Shown here one piece after another: positions 1 to 8,505 of a DNA stretch of 49,154 nucleotides. Made by a program: the position numbers and the translations under genes. Under the pieces are notes generated by a model. It saw nothing but the letters and a program-made list of their open reading frames with translations, had not been told where the DNA came from and searched no databases. The DNA is from Bacteroidales bacterium 52_46 (GTDB lineage: Bacteria; Bacteroidota; Bacteroidia; Bacteroidales; Muribaculaceae), in NCBI GenBank assembly GCA_001915385.1, contig MNQK01000007.1, positions 1 to 49,154 on the forward strand, given 5' to 3'. How positions within the stretch are numbered: position 1 is the stretch's first letter; the number at the start of each line of letters is the position of its first letter.

Positions 1-101
1 CGTCACCACTCGAAACTTGCAAGTCGCTTTAGGGTTCGTCGACAACTACGCCCCTTATGGACTTTCACCACAGATGTATGACATGCCCGCCATACCAAAG
101 C

Positions 102-135
102 AAGCGTGCTGCATCGGTCGATGCAGCACGCTTTT
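102..135 (+). terminator. Intrinsic terminator of an unidentified upstream gene
   Basis: A perfect 14-bp stem (102-115 with 120-133) closes a GGTC loop and is followed by a short T-run, so it should stop a plus-strand transcript entering from the left. The gene it belongs to is cut off by the window edge. Three frames are possible for its end: one stops at about 30-32, one at 79-81, and one reads through the hairpin to 161. I cannot identify the product. Confidence 0.8.
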
Positions 136-160
136 ATTTGTAGCTATAAGATTTAAATCT

Positions 161-235
161 TAGGTCTAATTAGGTCTAATTAGTCTAATAGGTCTAATTA
201 GACTAATTGGACTTATTGGGCTTATTAATCTATAA
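161..235. repeat. Degenerate 9-10 bp tandem repeat
   Basis: About seven adjacent 9-10 bp units are variants of TAGGTCTAAT. The first two are identical, and later ones drift through GACTAATT and GACTTATT. The tract fills the space between the upstream terminator and the lpxA stop codon. It codes for nothing that I can see. Confidence 0.8.
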
Positions 236-239
236 ATCC

Positions 240-1016
240 TTATACGTAGCCGCGGATTATACCGCGCTTGGAGTTCTTGATGAAGAGGATGATCTCGTCG
301 CGTTCCTTTGAGGCGGGAAGCTCGGCTTCGATACGCTCGAGGGCGTCAGTGACATTGAGGCGCGACAGGTAGAGGTAACGGTATACTTCCTGAATGTCGC
401 GTATCTGGTCGTTGGTGAAGCCGCGGCGACGCAGACCGATGGAGTTGACACCGGTATATGCGATAGGCTCGCGGGCAGCCTTTACGTAGGGAGGAATATC
501 CTTGTTGATAAGGGCGCCCCCTTGTATCATCACGTGGCAGCCGAGGTGACAGAACTGGTGTATCAGTGTACCTCCGCCGATTACGGCATAGTCATCGACC
601 ACTACTTCGCCGGCAATCTGCGAAGCGTTGGAGATGATTACGTTGTTGCCTATGACGCAGTCATGGGCGATATGCGAGTAGGCCATGATGAGACAGTTGG
701 AGCCGACCTGTGTCTTTCCTTTTGCGGCCGTACCACGGTTGACGGTAACACACTCGCGTATTGTAGTATTGTCGCCTATGATGGCGGTTGTCTCCTCGCC
801 GCGGAATTTCAAGTCCTGAGGTATGCCGGAAATCACGGCGCCGGGAAATATGTTGCAGTTCTTACCGATACGGGCGCCGTCCATAATCACTACATTGGAG
901 GCAATACGCGTGCCTTCACCGATTTCCACATCGGCCTCGATAGTCACAAACGGGTCAATCACCACGCTGGGGTGTATCTTGGCAGCCGGATGTATATAAG
1001 CTAAGGGTTGTTTCAT
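240..1016 (-). CDS. lpxA: UDP-N-acetylglucosamine acyltransferase LpxA
   Basis: LpxA catalyses the first step of lipid A synthesis, moving a 3-hydroxyacyl chain from acyl carrier protein to the 3-OH of UDP-GlcNAc in the cytoplasm. The 258 residues are close to the usual length. An N-terminal left-handed beta-helix is visible as hexapeptide repeats (IHPSVVI, IGEGTRI, IGKNCNI, VIGNNVI). The motif SHIAHDCVIG at 114-123 places the catalytic histidine at H118, the equivalent of E. coli H125. A helical C-terminus follows from about residue 190. It is the last gene of the lpxD, lpxC-fabZ, lpxA series and begins 58 nt after the stop of lpxC-fabZ, so co-transcription is likely. Confidence 0.97.
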   Translation of the reverse strand: MKQPLAYIHPAAKIHPSVVIDPFVTIEADVEIGEGTRIASNVVIMDGARIGKNCNIFPGAVISGIPQDLKFRGEETTAIIGDNTTIRECVTVNRGTAAKGKTQVGSNCLIMAYSHIAHDCVIGNNVIISNASQIAGEVVVDDYAVIGGGTLIHQFCHLGCHVMIQGGALINKDIPPYVKAAREPIAYTGVNSIGLRRRGFTNDQIRDIQEVYRYLYLSRLNVTDALERIEAELPASKERDEIILFIKNSKRGIIRGYV

Positions 1017-1074
1017 TACTGTTCAGGTTATCTGTATTGTGATAATGATAGGGGCCTGACGGCCTCAATCAATG

Positions 1075-2457
1075 TTATTTATTCTTGACAATCTGTGCCA
1101 TGAACTCGCACTCGGTGACGATTTTCTCGCCTACGAAAGCGTAGCCCTTCATCATGGCGCAGCCGCGGCGCAAGGGAGTCATGAACGACACGTGGAATAT
1201 CAGGGTGTCGCCGGGGACGGCTTTCTGACGGAATTTCACATTGTCGATTTTCATGAAGTAGGTGGAATATTTCTCGGGTTCGTCGACCGACGAGAGCACA
1301 AGCAGACCGCCAGTCTGTGCCATTGCCTCTACCTGAAGCACGCCGGGCATCACCGGTTCCTGGGGGAAGTGACCCTGGAAGAAAGGTTCGTTGACCGACA
1401 CATTCTTTATGCCGACGATGTAGCTCTCACCCTTTTCGATGATTTTGTCGACCATCATGAAGGGATAGCGGTGCGGGAGAAGACGGCGTATCTGGTTGAC
1501 GTCCATGATAGGCTCTACCGAGGGATTGTAGCGGGGAGCCTGAATATCCTGACGCTTGATTTCCTTGCGTATCTGTTTTGCAAAAGCGGTGTTGAGCGAG
1601 TGACCGGGCTTGGTGGCAATGATACGGCCTATAACGGGACGTCCGATAAGAGCCATATCACCGAGTACGTCGAGAAGTTTATGACGTGCAGGCTCGTTCT
1701 CGAATGCCAGCGGCTTGTTGTTGATATAGCCGAATTCGTTGACCTGCTTGTGGGGCGAACCCATTATGTCGGCGATGTGGTCAAGCTCTTCCTGTGCCAT
1801 CGGGGTGTCGTAGATGACAATTGCATTGTCGAGGTCGCCACCTTTTATGAGGTTGGCTTTAACAAGCGGTTCAATCTCCCGCACGAACACAAATGTGCGG
1901 CAGGCGCTGATTTCGGCGGGGAAGTCGGAAAGATTGTCGAGCGACGCGAATTGGTTGGCAAGCACCTTGGAGTTGAAATCGACCATCACGTCGACCGAGA
2001 AACCGTCGTCGGGGAGCGCGATAATCGAAGCGCCGGTTGAATCGTCGCGTACCTCGATTTTCTGTTTGATGATATAGAAATTCTTGTCGGCAGCCTGCTC
2101 GACGATACCTACATTGGCGATGTTGGCGCAGTATTCGGCCGCGCTGCCGTCGAGTATAGGCATTTCGGGGGCATTGAGCTGTATGAGGCAGTTGTCGATG
2201 CCGGCAGCATAGAGAGCGGCGAGGGCATGCTCCACGGTGCTGACTCTGACATCGCCGCGTTCAAGCACTGTGCCGCGCGTGGTGCCGGAAACATTCTCGG
2301 CAAGAGCGTCTATTACAGGTTGACCCTCAAGGTCTATTCGCTGGAATTTGTATCCGTGATTTTCAGGCGCCGGGAGAAAAGTTGCTTCAATCTCAAGCCC
2401 GGTGTGGAGGCCCTTACCTTTGACTGTAAACTGGCCTTTAAGAGTTTGCTGCTTCAT
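1075..2457 (-). CDS. lpxC-fabZ: Bifunctional LpxC deacetylase / FabZ dehydratase
   Basis: This is one polypeptide with two enzymes. Residues 1 to about 305 are LpxC, the zinc UDP-3-O-acyl-GlcNAc deacetylase that commits the cell to lipid A. Zinc ligands are readable as H77 (VEHALA), H259 and D263 (HKLLDVLGD), and H286 is the likely catalytic base. Residues about 315-460 are FabZ, the hot-dog-fold 3-hydroxyacyl-ACP dehydratase. They carry LPHRYPFMMVDKI, the catalytic H363 in GHFP and E377 in the PGVLQVEAMAQ stretch. The fusion is known in Bacteroidota and is not a sequencing artefact. It places the enzyme using 3-hydroxyacyl-ACP for fatty acids next to the lipid A branch. lpxD lies 60 nt upstream. 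Confidence 0.97.
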   Translation of the reverse strand: MKQQTLKGQFTVKGKGLHTGLEIEATFLPAPENHGYKFQRIDLEGQPVIDALAENVSGTTRGTVLERGDVRVSTVEHALAALYAAGIDNCLIQLNAPEMPILDGSAAEYCANIANVGIVEQAADKNFYIIKQKIEVRDDSTGASIIALPDDGFSVDVMVDFNSKVLANQFASLDNLSDFPAEISACRTFVFVREIEPLVKANLIKGGDLDNAIVIYDTPMAQEELDHIADIMGSPHKQVNEFGYINNKPLAFENEPARHKLLDVLGDMALIGRPVIGRIIATKPGHSLNTAFAKQIRKEIKRQDIQAPRYNPSVEPIMDVNQIRRLLPHRYPFMMVDKIIEKGESYIVGIKNVSVNEPFFQGHFPQEPVMPGVLQVEAMAQTGGLLVLSSVDEPEKYSTYFMKIDNVKFRQKAVPGDTLIFHVSFMTPLRRGCAMMKGYAFVGEKIVTECEFMAQIVKNK

Positions 2458-2517
2458 TATTCAATTGTTTTTATATTTTTCTGTATGTCTGGTTGAGTAG
2501 AGAGGTTTGGCGGCATG

Positions 2518-3534
2518 TCACCGGTTTTTCTCGAGTGCCGATATGCGTTCCTGCATCTTGGGTATACTCTTGATGTATACGAGGTTGCGGGCGAAATCGC
2601 GTGCCTCGACCACCGGATATCCCATGAGGCGCTTTCCTGACCCGACCGAATTGGGTACTCCCGACTGCGCTCCTATCTGGTTGTCATCGCCTACGGTGAT
2701 ATGTCCGGCAAATCCTACCTGGCCTGCAATCATGCAGCGCGCACCGATTTTCGTCGAACCGGCAATGCCTACCTGAGCGGCCATGACGGTGTTTTCGCCT
2801 ATCTCCACGTTGTGGGCCACCTGGATAAGGTTGTCGAGTTTGACTCCGTGACCTATACGTGTCGAGCCCATCGTGGCGCGGTCGATGCATGTGTTGGCAC
2901 CGATTTCCACATCGTCGGCTATCTCGACATTGCCTATCTGGGGTATTTTATTGTATTCATGGTTGACGGGAGCGAAACCGAATCCGTCGGCTCCGATTAC
3001 GGCGCCGCCATGTATGATGCAACGCTTGCCGATATGGCAGTTGTGATAGATTTTGACACCGGGCTTTATCACGGTGTTGTCGCCTATCACGACATTATCG
3101 CCGATATACGCCTGCGGGAAAATCTTGACTCCGCGGCCTATCTTGGCTCCGCGGCCTATATAAGCGAACGCTCCGACGTATACATCGTCGGGGAGCTCCA
3201 CGCCCTCGGCGATATATGATGGCGTTTCTATGCCCGAATACTGCGGCTCGGTCATCTGCGCGACCATCTGCAGCAGGTTGGCAACGGTGGCATACGGGTC
3301 GGCCACCTTTATGAGCGTGGCGCTCACGGGGTGTTCGGGCTCGAAATCGTTTCTGACGAGCACTACCGACGACTGCGTATCGTAGATATAATGGGTATAT
3401 TTCGGATTGGCAAGAAATGAAATCGCGCCGGGATGACCCTCTTCGATTTTGGCTATCGTGGACACTGTCACTTCTCCGTCACCGACTACCGTGCCGCCGG
3501 TGAGCTGCGCTATCTGATTAGCTGAAAATTGCAT
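2518..3534 (-). CDS. lpxD: UDP-3-O-acylglucosamine N-acyltransferase LpxD
   Basis: LpxD adds the N-linked 3-hydroxyacyl chain in the third step of lipid A synthesis. The 338 residues match the family. A uridine-binding N-terminal domain (about 1-100) is followed by a long hexapeptide beta-helix (about 105-310). The motif LIQVAHNVEIG gives the catalytic histidine at H241, equivalent to E. coli H239. A C-terminal helix (KSIPKMQERISALEKNR) matches the acyl-carrier-protein recognition helix of the family. It is the first gene of the minus-strand lpx group, and the ATG at 3534 is the only start giving the full N-terminal domain. Confidence 0.97.
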   Translation of the reverse strand: MQFSANQIAQLTGGTVVGDGEVTVSTIAKIEEGHPGAISFLANPKYTHYIYDTQSSVVLVRNDFEPEHPVSATLIKVADPYATVANLLQMVAQMTEPQYSGIETPSYIAEGVELPDDVYVGAFAYIGRGAKIGRGVKIFPQAYIGDNVVIGDNTVIKPGVKIYHNCHIGKRCIIHGGAVIGADGFGFAPVNHEYNKIPQIGNVEIADDVEIGANTCIDRATMGSTRIGHGVKLDNLIQVAHNVEIGENTVMAAQVGIAGSTKIGARCMIAGQVGFAGHITVGDDNQIGAQSGVPNSVGSGKRLMGYPVVEARDFARNLVYIKSIPKMQERISALEKNR

Positions 3535-3663
3535 TATAGGTAAATGTCAGTTAAAATCATGGCGGGAACATGCCGGCATACCGCTATGCGGCATTGTTGC
3601 CCGTATAAACTTTTTAATAACATGCAAAGATGCGAAAATTTATCCAATTTTTAACAATAATAT

Positions 3664-3703
3664 ATGCAAAAAATGACGCGCCCCCTGCCGGGCCGCGTCA
3701 TTT
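3664..3703 (-). terminator. Terminator after the DUF3298-like lipoprotein gene
   Basis: Inverted arms AAATGACGCG (3671-3680) and CGCGTCATTT (3694-3703) are followed, reading the minus strand, by a run of six T. It sits just after the stop of the lipoprotein gene and so separates that gene from lpxD. The opposite orientation also shows a weaker T-run. Confidence 0.75.
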
Positions 3704-3736
3704 AGACTTATTTTTATGCCGTTTACCCTAATTTTT

Positions 3737-4600
3737 TCAGTCCATGTCGAGCAAATCCAAAGTCGCCTCGGTGAAATACGGGCGAAGTGTCTCAAAGGGA
3801 ATAAGACACTGCGGCATGCCGGCGGCGTAGGGAGCTATCTCATATTGCTGGTAAAGGAAGCATACCCCTTTCTCCTCGAAATAAGGGGGATTGGCGGGGA
3901 ACGAAAGTGTGCCGTTGTTGACAAGAAGCATGTCGTTGAATTCTTTTTCGGTCTTCACTTCGAAATACTGCTCCATCAGTCCTTTTTTGACAAGCTCAAG
4001 CACTTTGTCGGTCGTGCCCGGACGGAACATATCCATACCGAGCATATTGCCGTCGGAAGCTGCAAAAGTCTGGCCGATTGAAGCCGCGCCTCCGTGAGCG
4101 CCACCGGTGAATATATACGAATTATAAAGCATGGTGACATAGCGCGGCGCGGTGACAAGCGGCATCACCTCGTATGAAAATTCATACGACATGGGAGGAT
4201 AACCGTCCACACTGTCCCGTCCGAATGTATCGTTCCATTCGCGCAGGTCGCTTTCATTGTCGCCAAGCACGTCTTTGACCACATACTTTGCGAGAGGTTC
4301 GCCCATGGCTACCGAGCTGTCGGAGTCCTTGAGCATGGAGCGTATCCACTTGTCGACACTGTCTACAAGTGGATTGTCCTTGTCATCCGATTTGAGATAG
4401 CCGAGAGAGCATTCGGCTACCGCCTTGCTATTGCCTATTACAACTGAATCCTTGAATGACACTTTTTCGACGACGTAAGCCGGAGCGGCATCTTCATTCT
4501 GTCCGTCAGGACGCGTATCACTGTCCTTTGTGCCTTTTCCGGAATTGCACGCGATAAGTGACGCCATGCAGGCCACGACTGCCAGATTTATAATTTTCAT
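3737..4600 (-). CDS. DUF3298/RsiV-like lipoprotein
   Basis: A 287-residue exported lipoprotein. The N-terminus is a lipoprotein signal with lipobox LIAC and lipidated Cys18, followed by a charged flexible linker to about residue 45. The C-terminal half carries the hallmark of the DUF3298 (PdaC/RsiV-type) fold: YIFTGGAHGGAASIGQTFA, followed by a segment on the expected pattern (LGMDMFRPG). Relatives include the extracellular part of an anti-sigma factor and a peptidoglycan deacetylase accessory domain. No catalytic residues can be named, and the function here is unknown. It begins 42 nt after the stop of the CvfB-like gene on the same strand and ends at its own terminator. Confidence 0.8.
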   Translation of the reverse strand: MKIINLAVVACMASLIACNSGKGTKDSDTRPDGQNEDAAPAYVVEKVSFKDSVVIGNSKAVAECSLGYLKSDDKDNPLVDSVDKWIRSMLKDSDSSVAMGEPLAKYVVKDVLGDNESDLREWNDTFGRDSVDGYPPMSYEFSYEVMPLVTAPRYVTMLYNSYIFTGGAHGGAASIGQTFAASDGNMLGMDMFRPGTTDKVLELVKKGLMEQYFEVKTEKEFNDMLLVNNGTLSFPANPPYFEEKGVCFLYQQYEIAPYAAGMPQCLIPFETLRPYFTEATLDLLDMD

Positions 4601-4642
4601 GATGTTAAGTTGTTTTTTATAAATTGCTTAATTATGAGTATT

Positions 4643-5476
4643 TTATTTCTGAAGCTCGATATACTCCGGAGCGATGGTGATGACGCGCTGCTTGTACAGC
4701 AGTCCGATTGCCTTTTTGAAATCCTTCTTGCTGCACTGGAACATCTCCTGAATGAGTTCGGCCGACGAATGGTCGCTCACGGGAAGACGTCCGTTGTTCT
4801 CACGCACTTTGTCGAGGATATGTGCGGCCAGGCGCTCCACCCTTACAGGAGCGACCGGCGAGAGCGTAAGGTCAATCTTGCCGTCGTCGCGCACGCGCTT
4901 CACGTAAGCGTCGATTTCGACACCGAGCTCCACGGGGCGGAATGTCTCGTTCTGGTATATAAGTCCGTGATAGAGGTTGTCGACGATACAGCGATAACCC
5001 AATTCGTTATGGGTGTAGACGAGAGCCTTTACCTTTGTGCCGGGAGCATAATCGGGAAATTTGTTGCCTATGAATTTCTCAATCTTTGCCGAGGCGACTA
5101 TGCGCTGAGTTGCGTCGTCAAGATAGAGATAGACCAGATATATACCACCCTGCTTCATTTTCGACTTCTGTTCGCTGAAAGGCACGAGCAGGTCTTTCGG
5201 AAGCCCCCACTGGAGGAAAGCACCGATACGGTTGACCTCCGTCACCTGAAGATAGGCGAACTCCCCCACGGTGGCAAACGGTTTTTCGGTAGTGGCTATG
5301 AGACGGTCCTCGGAATCCTTGTAGACGAACACTCTCATCTCGTCGCCGGGACTCGGCACGTCGGTGATATATCTCGCCGGGAGCAGTATCTCGCCCGACT
5401 CGCCGCCGTCGAGATATACTCCGAAATCAACTATTTTTACAACTTTCAGGTTGTTATATTGTCCTATCTGTACCAT
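4643..5476 (-). CDS. CvfB-like S1 RNA-binding protein
   Basis: A 277-residue cytoplasmic protein. The N-terminus (VQIGQYNNLKVVKIVDFGVY, then GEILLPARYI) is a classic S1 OB-fold. Further S1-like segments follow at about 70-140 (VNRIGAFLQWGL, KDLLVPF) and 145-210. A winged-helix-like C-terminus (SSAELIQEMFQCSKKDFKKA) completes the CvfB/YitL architecture, and the length fits the family. CvfB homologues bind RNA and influence virulence-factor expression in staphylococci; the role in Bacteroidota is not established. The gene is divergent from rsmG across about 100 bp. Confidence 0.88.
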   Translation of the reverse strand: MVQIGQYNNLKVVKIVDFGVYLDGGESGEILLPARYITDVPSPGDEMRVFVYKDSEDRLIATTEKPFATVGEFAYLQVTEVNRIGAFLQWGLPKDLLVPFSEQKSKMKQGGIYLVYLYLDDATQRIVASAKIEKFIGNKFPDYAPGTKVKALVYTHNELGYRCIVDNLYHGLIYQNETFRPVELGVEIDAYVKRVRDDGKIDLTLSPVAPVRVERLAAHILDKVRENNGRLPVSDHSSAELIQEMFQCSKKDFKKAIGLLYKQRVITIAPEYIELQK

Positions 5477-5553
5477 TTTACTATTAATGAGTCGTTTATT
5501 TGTATTTCAACAACAAAATCAGCCGTAAATTTCAAATAAATTACAAATTTACG

Positions 5554-5561
5554 TATTTTTG
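5554..5561 (+). promoter_or_regulatory. Bacteroidota -7 box for rsmG
   Basis: TATTTTTG matches the Bacteroidota TAnnTTTG consensus and lies 22 nt before the ATG at 5584. I see no clear -33 TTTG at the ideal distance, so the call rests on the -7 element and its position. Confidence 0.5.
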
Positions 5562-5583
5562 TGATTTATTAAAATATCTGTTT

Positions 5584-6219
5584 ATGAATATGGAGCTTCT
5601 TACAAAATATTTCCCGCAGCTTACCCCGCGCCAGCTTGAGCAGTATGAGATGCTCGGGTCGCTGTATCCTGAATGGAACGAGAAAATCAATGTCATATCG
5701 CGCAAGGACATCGACAACCTCTACCCTAACCATATACTCCACTCGCTTGCGATAGCGCGTTTTCTGGAAGACCTGCGCGAGGGCACTTCGCTGGTCGACC
5801 TCGGCACGGGGGGCGGATTTCCCGGCATACCCCTCGCCATATTTTATCCGCAATGCCGTTTTCACCTCATCGACCGTATCGGCAAAAAAATAAAAGTGGC
5901 GCAGGCCGTGGCCGAAGCCGTAGGGCTGGAGAATGTGACGCTGCAGCACGGCGACATGGGCGAATGCCACACTAAATTCGACTACGTGGTGAGCCGCGCC
6001 GTAATGCCGCTTCCCGACCTCGTCAAAATCACCTTGGGAAATGTCGACAGAAAAAACAACGCCAACAAATACCCCAACGGACTTGTTTGTCTTAAAGGGG
6101 GCGACCTCTCGGAGGAATTAGCCGAAACGCGCCGTCCGGCGATGGATATTGCATTGACGGAATATTTCAGCGAACCGTTCTTCGAGACCAAGAGCCTTAT
6201 TTACGTACCCTATCAATAA
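5584..6219 (+). CDS. rsmG: 16S rRNA (guanine-527-N7) methyltransferase RsmG
   Basis: RsmG (GidB) methylates the N7 of G527 in 16S rRNA using S-adenosylmethionine. The 211 residues from the ATG at 5584 fit the family. An in-frame upstream extension to 5500 would add an atypical AT-rich leader and cross the -7 box, so I reject it; the ATG at 5590 is an alternative start. The SAM-binding motif VDLGTGGGFPGIPLA is at 71-85, and the family motif NLYPNHILHSL at 45-55. A second conserved block, FDYVVSRAVMPL, follows at about 126-137. The MBL hydrolase gene follows after 21 nt, probably in the same transcript. Confidence 0.95.
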   Translation: MNMELLTKYFPQLTPRQLEQYEMLGSLYPEWNEKINVISRKDIDNLYPNHILHSLAIARFLEDLREGTSLVDLGTGGGFPGIPLAIFYPQCRFHLIDRIGKKIKVAQAVAEAVGLENVTLQHGDMGECHTKFDYVVSRAVMPLPDLVKITLGNVDRKNNANKYPNGLVCLKGGDLSEELAETRRPAMDIALTEYFSEPFFETKSLIYVPYQ

Positions 6220-6240
6220 CCGACAAAACAAGTCACGGCT

Positions 6241-6882
6241 ATGAAAATACAAAGTTTTGAATTCAATATGTTCGGGGTCAACACCTATATAATATTCGAC
6301 ACGGCCACGTGCGATGCCGCTGTCGTCGACCCCGGCATGACGGCCGCACGCGAATGCGCCCGCATCGACAACTATATCGAGAGCAACGGCCTGCGTGTCA
6401 AATACCTCATCAACACGCACATGCATATCGACCATCTGTTTGGCGACGAATACATAGAAAAAAAATACGGCGTAGGCATCTCGGCCTCTACCGACGACAG
6501 CATCCTGTCGTCGCGCATTGCCGAACAGGCGCGCATGTTCCGGCTGCGCACCGATATGCCCGAAATGCTGAAAGTTGACAATCCGCTCAAAAACGGCGAC
6601 CGGCTGATGCTCGGTGCCGAACCGATTGACATAATCGCCGTCCCCGGCCACTCCCCGGGCAGCATCGCGCTCTACTGCCCCGAATCTAAATTCGTAGTAA
6701 CGGGCGACGCGCTGTTCAAGAACTCCATCGGTCGCACCGACCTTCCCGGCGGAAGCCACGAACAACTCATATCAAGCATCACAAAAAGGCTGCTCACCCT
6801 CCCGCCCGACACCTCAGTCTACCCCGGTCACGGCCCATCCACAACCATAGAGTCAGAACTCCGCCACAACCCATTCCTGTAA
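6241..6882 (+). CDS. Metallo-beta-lactamase fold hydrolase (glyoxalase II-like)
   Basis: A 213-residue cytoplasmic metallohydrolase. The metal-binding signature THMHIDH supplies H60, H62, D64 and H65. Further ligands are H137 in VPGHSPGSIALY, D156 in TGDALF and H197 in YPGHGPST, so the binuclear site appears complete. This arrangement fits the hydroxyacylglutathione hydrolase / YcbL-like branch, which cleaves small thioesters. It is shorter than true GloB because the C-terminal glutathione-binding domain is absent, so the substrate cannot be assigned. Confidence 0.9.
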   Translation: MKIQSFEFNMFGVNTYIIFDTATCDAAVVDPGMTAARECARIDNYIESNGLRVKYLINTHMHIDHLFGDEYIEKKYGVGISASTDDSILSSRIAEQARMFRLRTDMPEMLKVDNPLKNGDRLMLGAEPIDIIAVPGHSPGSIALYCPESKFVVTGDALFKNSIGRTDLPGGSHEQLISSITKRLLTLPPDTSVYPGHGPSTTIESELRHNPFL

Positions 6883-6927
6883 ATTATTATATCGGCTTCC
6901 GCCCAAATACCGGCTCATTTTCCATAT

Positions 6928-6985
6928 ATCCCGCTACAAAAAAAGAGATGTGATTTAAATCACATCTCTTTTTTTGTAGCGGGAT
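6928..6985. terminator. 58-bp perfect palindrome, bidirectional terminator overlapping the tRNA 3' end
   Basis: Positions 6928-6956 are the exact reverse complement of 6957-6985. Each arm contains a seven-T or seven-A run and GAGATGTGA, so either strand yields a hairpin with a T-rich segment, suitable to end both the MBL gene and the tRNA transcript. The outer 9 bases of the right arm are the 3' acceptor end of the tRNA. Confidence 0.85.
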
Positions 6986-7050
6986 CGAGAATTGAACTCG
7001 AGACCTCCGGGTTATGAATCCGACGCTCTAACCAACTGAGCTATCCCGCC
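6977..7050 (-). tRNA. tRNA-Met (CAT), elongator type
   Basis: The 74-nt cloverleaf on the minus strand starts GGCGGGA and ends TCCCGCT with discriminator A. The D-arm is GCTC...GAGC, the anticodon loop is TTCATAA (anticodon complement at 7014-7016), and the T-arm loop is TTCAATT. CCA is not encoded. G1-U72 and the lack of the three-G:C anticodon stem argue against initiator tRNA. A lysidine-modified tRNA-Ile with CAT cannot be wholly excluded, but the body matches Bacteroidota elongator tRNA-Met. Confidence 0.95.
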
Positions 7051-7116
7051 GTCCTTTGCACCGGAGAGGCATTTTCGACAGGTCTTGCATAACCGTTAAC
7101 CTCTCTTTTGCGAGTG

Positions 7117-7148
7117 CAAAGATAGAGACAAAGTTTTAATTAACCAAA
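7117..7148 (-). promoter_or_regulatory. tRNA-Met promoter
   Basis: On the minus strand, TTTG (7145-7148) and TATCTTTG (7117-7124) are separated by exactly 20 nt, an excellent Bacteroidota sigma-ABfr match. Transcription should start near 7110, giving about 60 nt of leader before the tRNA. Confidence 0.85.
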
Positions 7149-7160
7149 TTTTTTGACAAA

Positions 7161-7955
7161 TTATTTTTTATTTTTTATCGAAGAGGCTCCTGTAGCGCGC
7201 TGAAGAAGGATATTGGCGACATTTGATTTTATGTCGGAAGCGCCTGAAGCCACAAGTTTGCCGGAGACAGCCTGCAGTGACGCCGCCTTTACGGTAGAAG
7301 CTCCGCTTGCATCGATTTCGACTTCTTCAGCCTTTCCTGCCAGATCCACATCTGACGCACCTGAAGCATCCACTTCGACATCGTTTGCCTTGATATTGCG
7401 CAAATCGACATCGGAAGCGCCGGAAGCATCTATTTCAATTGACTGAGCGATTACGGATGCGCATTTCAGTGTGGATGCGCCCGACAAATCGATTTCCACT
7501 TCCGATGCCACTACCGACTTGATTTCGTAGTCTGACGCACCGGTTGCATCAAGTTCCAGTTTTCTGCCGGGGAGGTTTATTTTTGCGGCTTTGAATGACG
7601 AGGCGCTCGAAAGATTGATTTCCTTCAATACGGGAGCCTTGATTTTTGCTTTAAGGTCATAGTTGCCGCGTGTCGACAGGCCTTTTTCAAACGAAAGCAC
7701 CAGGCAGTCGCCCGAACGCTTCACGTTGACGTAGGGCATGATATTTTCCGGAGCCGAAACCTCGACGCTCCAGGTATTGCCGGAGGTCTGCTCGTATTCC
7801 ACGTCATATACACCGGCCACTTTCAGTTCATCGAAATTGCTTATGTTGAATGACTTTGAAGTCGTCTTTTTCGACGGTTCGACAAGCGTGCGTGCCTGCA
7901 CGGCGATAATGCCTGCAACAACGAGGAGGAGTGCGATAAGTGAGATTTTTTTCAT
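7161..7955 (-). CDS. DUF2807 (putative auto-transporter adhesin head GIN) protein
   Basis: An exported protein of 264 residues from the ATG at 7955. This start places the signal peptide KKISLIALLLVVAGIIAVQA at the N-terminus; a start at 8000 would add 15 residues in front of it. The mature part is a beta-helix of the DUF2807 type. It begins with the conserved ISNFDELKVAGVYDVEY and continues with many short SGAS turns (DLSGAS, DASGASD, VASGASD), about one every 20-25 residues. The family is common in Bacteroidota, probably at the cell surface or in the periplasm, with no known enzymatic activity. It is monocistronic as far as I can see. Confidence 0.9.
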   Translation of the reverse strand: MKKISLIALLLVVAGIIAVQARTLVEPSKKTTSKSFNISNFDELKVAGVYDVEYEQTSGNTWSVEVSAPENIMPYVNVKRSGDCLVLSFEKGLSTRGNYDLKAKIKAPVLKEINLSSASSFKAAKINLPGRKLELDATGASDYEIKSVVASEVEIDLSGASTLKCASVIAQSIEIDASGASDVDLRNIKANDVEVDASGASDVDLAGKAEEVEIDASGASTVKAASLQAVSGKLVASGASDIKSNVANILLQRATGASSIKNKK

Positions 7956-8095
7956 ATCGGTTATTGATTTTAAGTAAGTAATAATAACATTGGAAAACAC
8001 GTGAGCTACATGCTTTCAAAATTAAGACGGGGAAATCGGGGAAATGTGACAGCGCAGGGAGATATTTTTCCGAATTACGCTGTAAAATAAAAAAA

Positions 8096-8498
8096 GCAGA
8101 GGCCCTGTAAGCCGGGTTATGTCGTTACGCCAGGGCGGGCTCGCGCCCTCAACCTGAATAACGGCTCGTCATTTATCTTGGCCGCGCACGGGTGCGCGGT
8201 CCGTAGCAGTCTACCCCCCGGCAATGGGCGAGCAACCCTTAAATGCCGGTATACTTGACCTTGCAACCCACAAGACGTGCGGCACGCCGCATCGCTACGG
8301 CGCCCGGTGGGCTTTTACCCCACCTTTTCACCCTTACCGCAGTATATGACCGCGGCGGTTGTTTTCTGTCACGCTACTCTACCGTCGCCGATAGCTCCCG
8401 GTTAGGAAGTGTGGCGCTCTGCGTTGCCCGGACTTTCCTCAGGCGGCATCACTCATAGGGGTGACGCACTCCCCGCGACGAGCCGGGCCTCTGCCTGT
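8096..8498 (-). ncRNA. rnpB: RNase P RNA (class A)
   Basis: This is the catalytic RNA of RNase P, which matures tRNA 5' ends. On the minus strand the 5' GCAGAGGCCC pairs with the 3' GGGCCTCTGC to form helix P1. Between them lie the conserved GAGGAAAGTCCGGGC, the CAGAGTAGCGTGACAGAAAA-like block (here beginning GTAGAG), GGGTGAAAAGGTGGGGTAAA and the ACGGCTCGTTATTC-like 3' segment. The 3' end runs into TTTTTTTATTTTA. Size and order of conserved regions fit class A RNA. Confidence 0.96.
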
Positions 8499-8505
8499 TG
8501 TGGCA

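Noticed and set aside
161..235. CRISPR array
   Set aside because: Units of 9-10 bp without unique spacers.
1072..2040. Long plus-strand open frame opposite lpxC-fabZ
   Set aside because: It is the antisense shadow of a certain gene in GC-rich DNA, with no motif or start context of its own.
1075..2457. LpxC-FabZ fusion as a novelty
   Set aside because: This fusion is well known in Bacteroidota.
8243..8458. Small plus-strand frame inside rnpB
   Set aside because: The region is fully explained by RNase P RNA.
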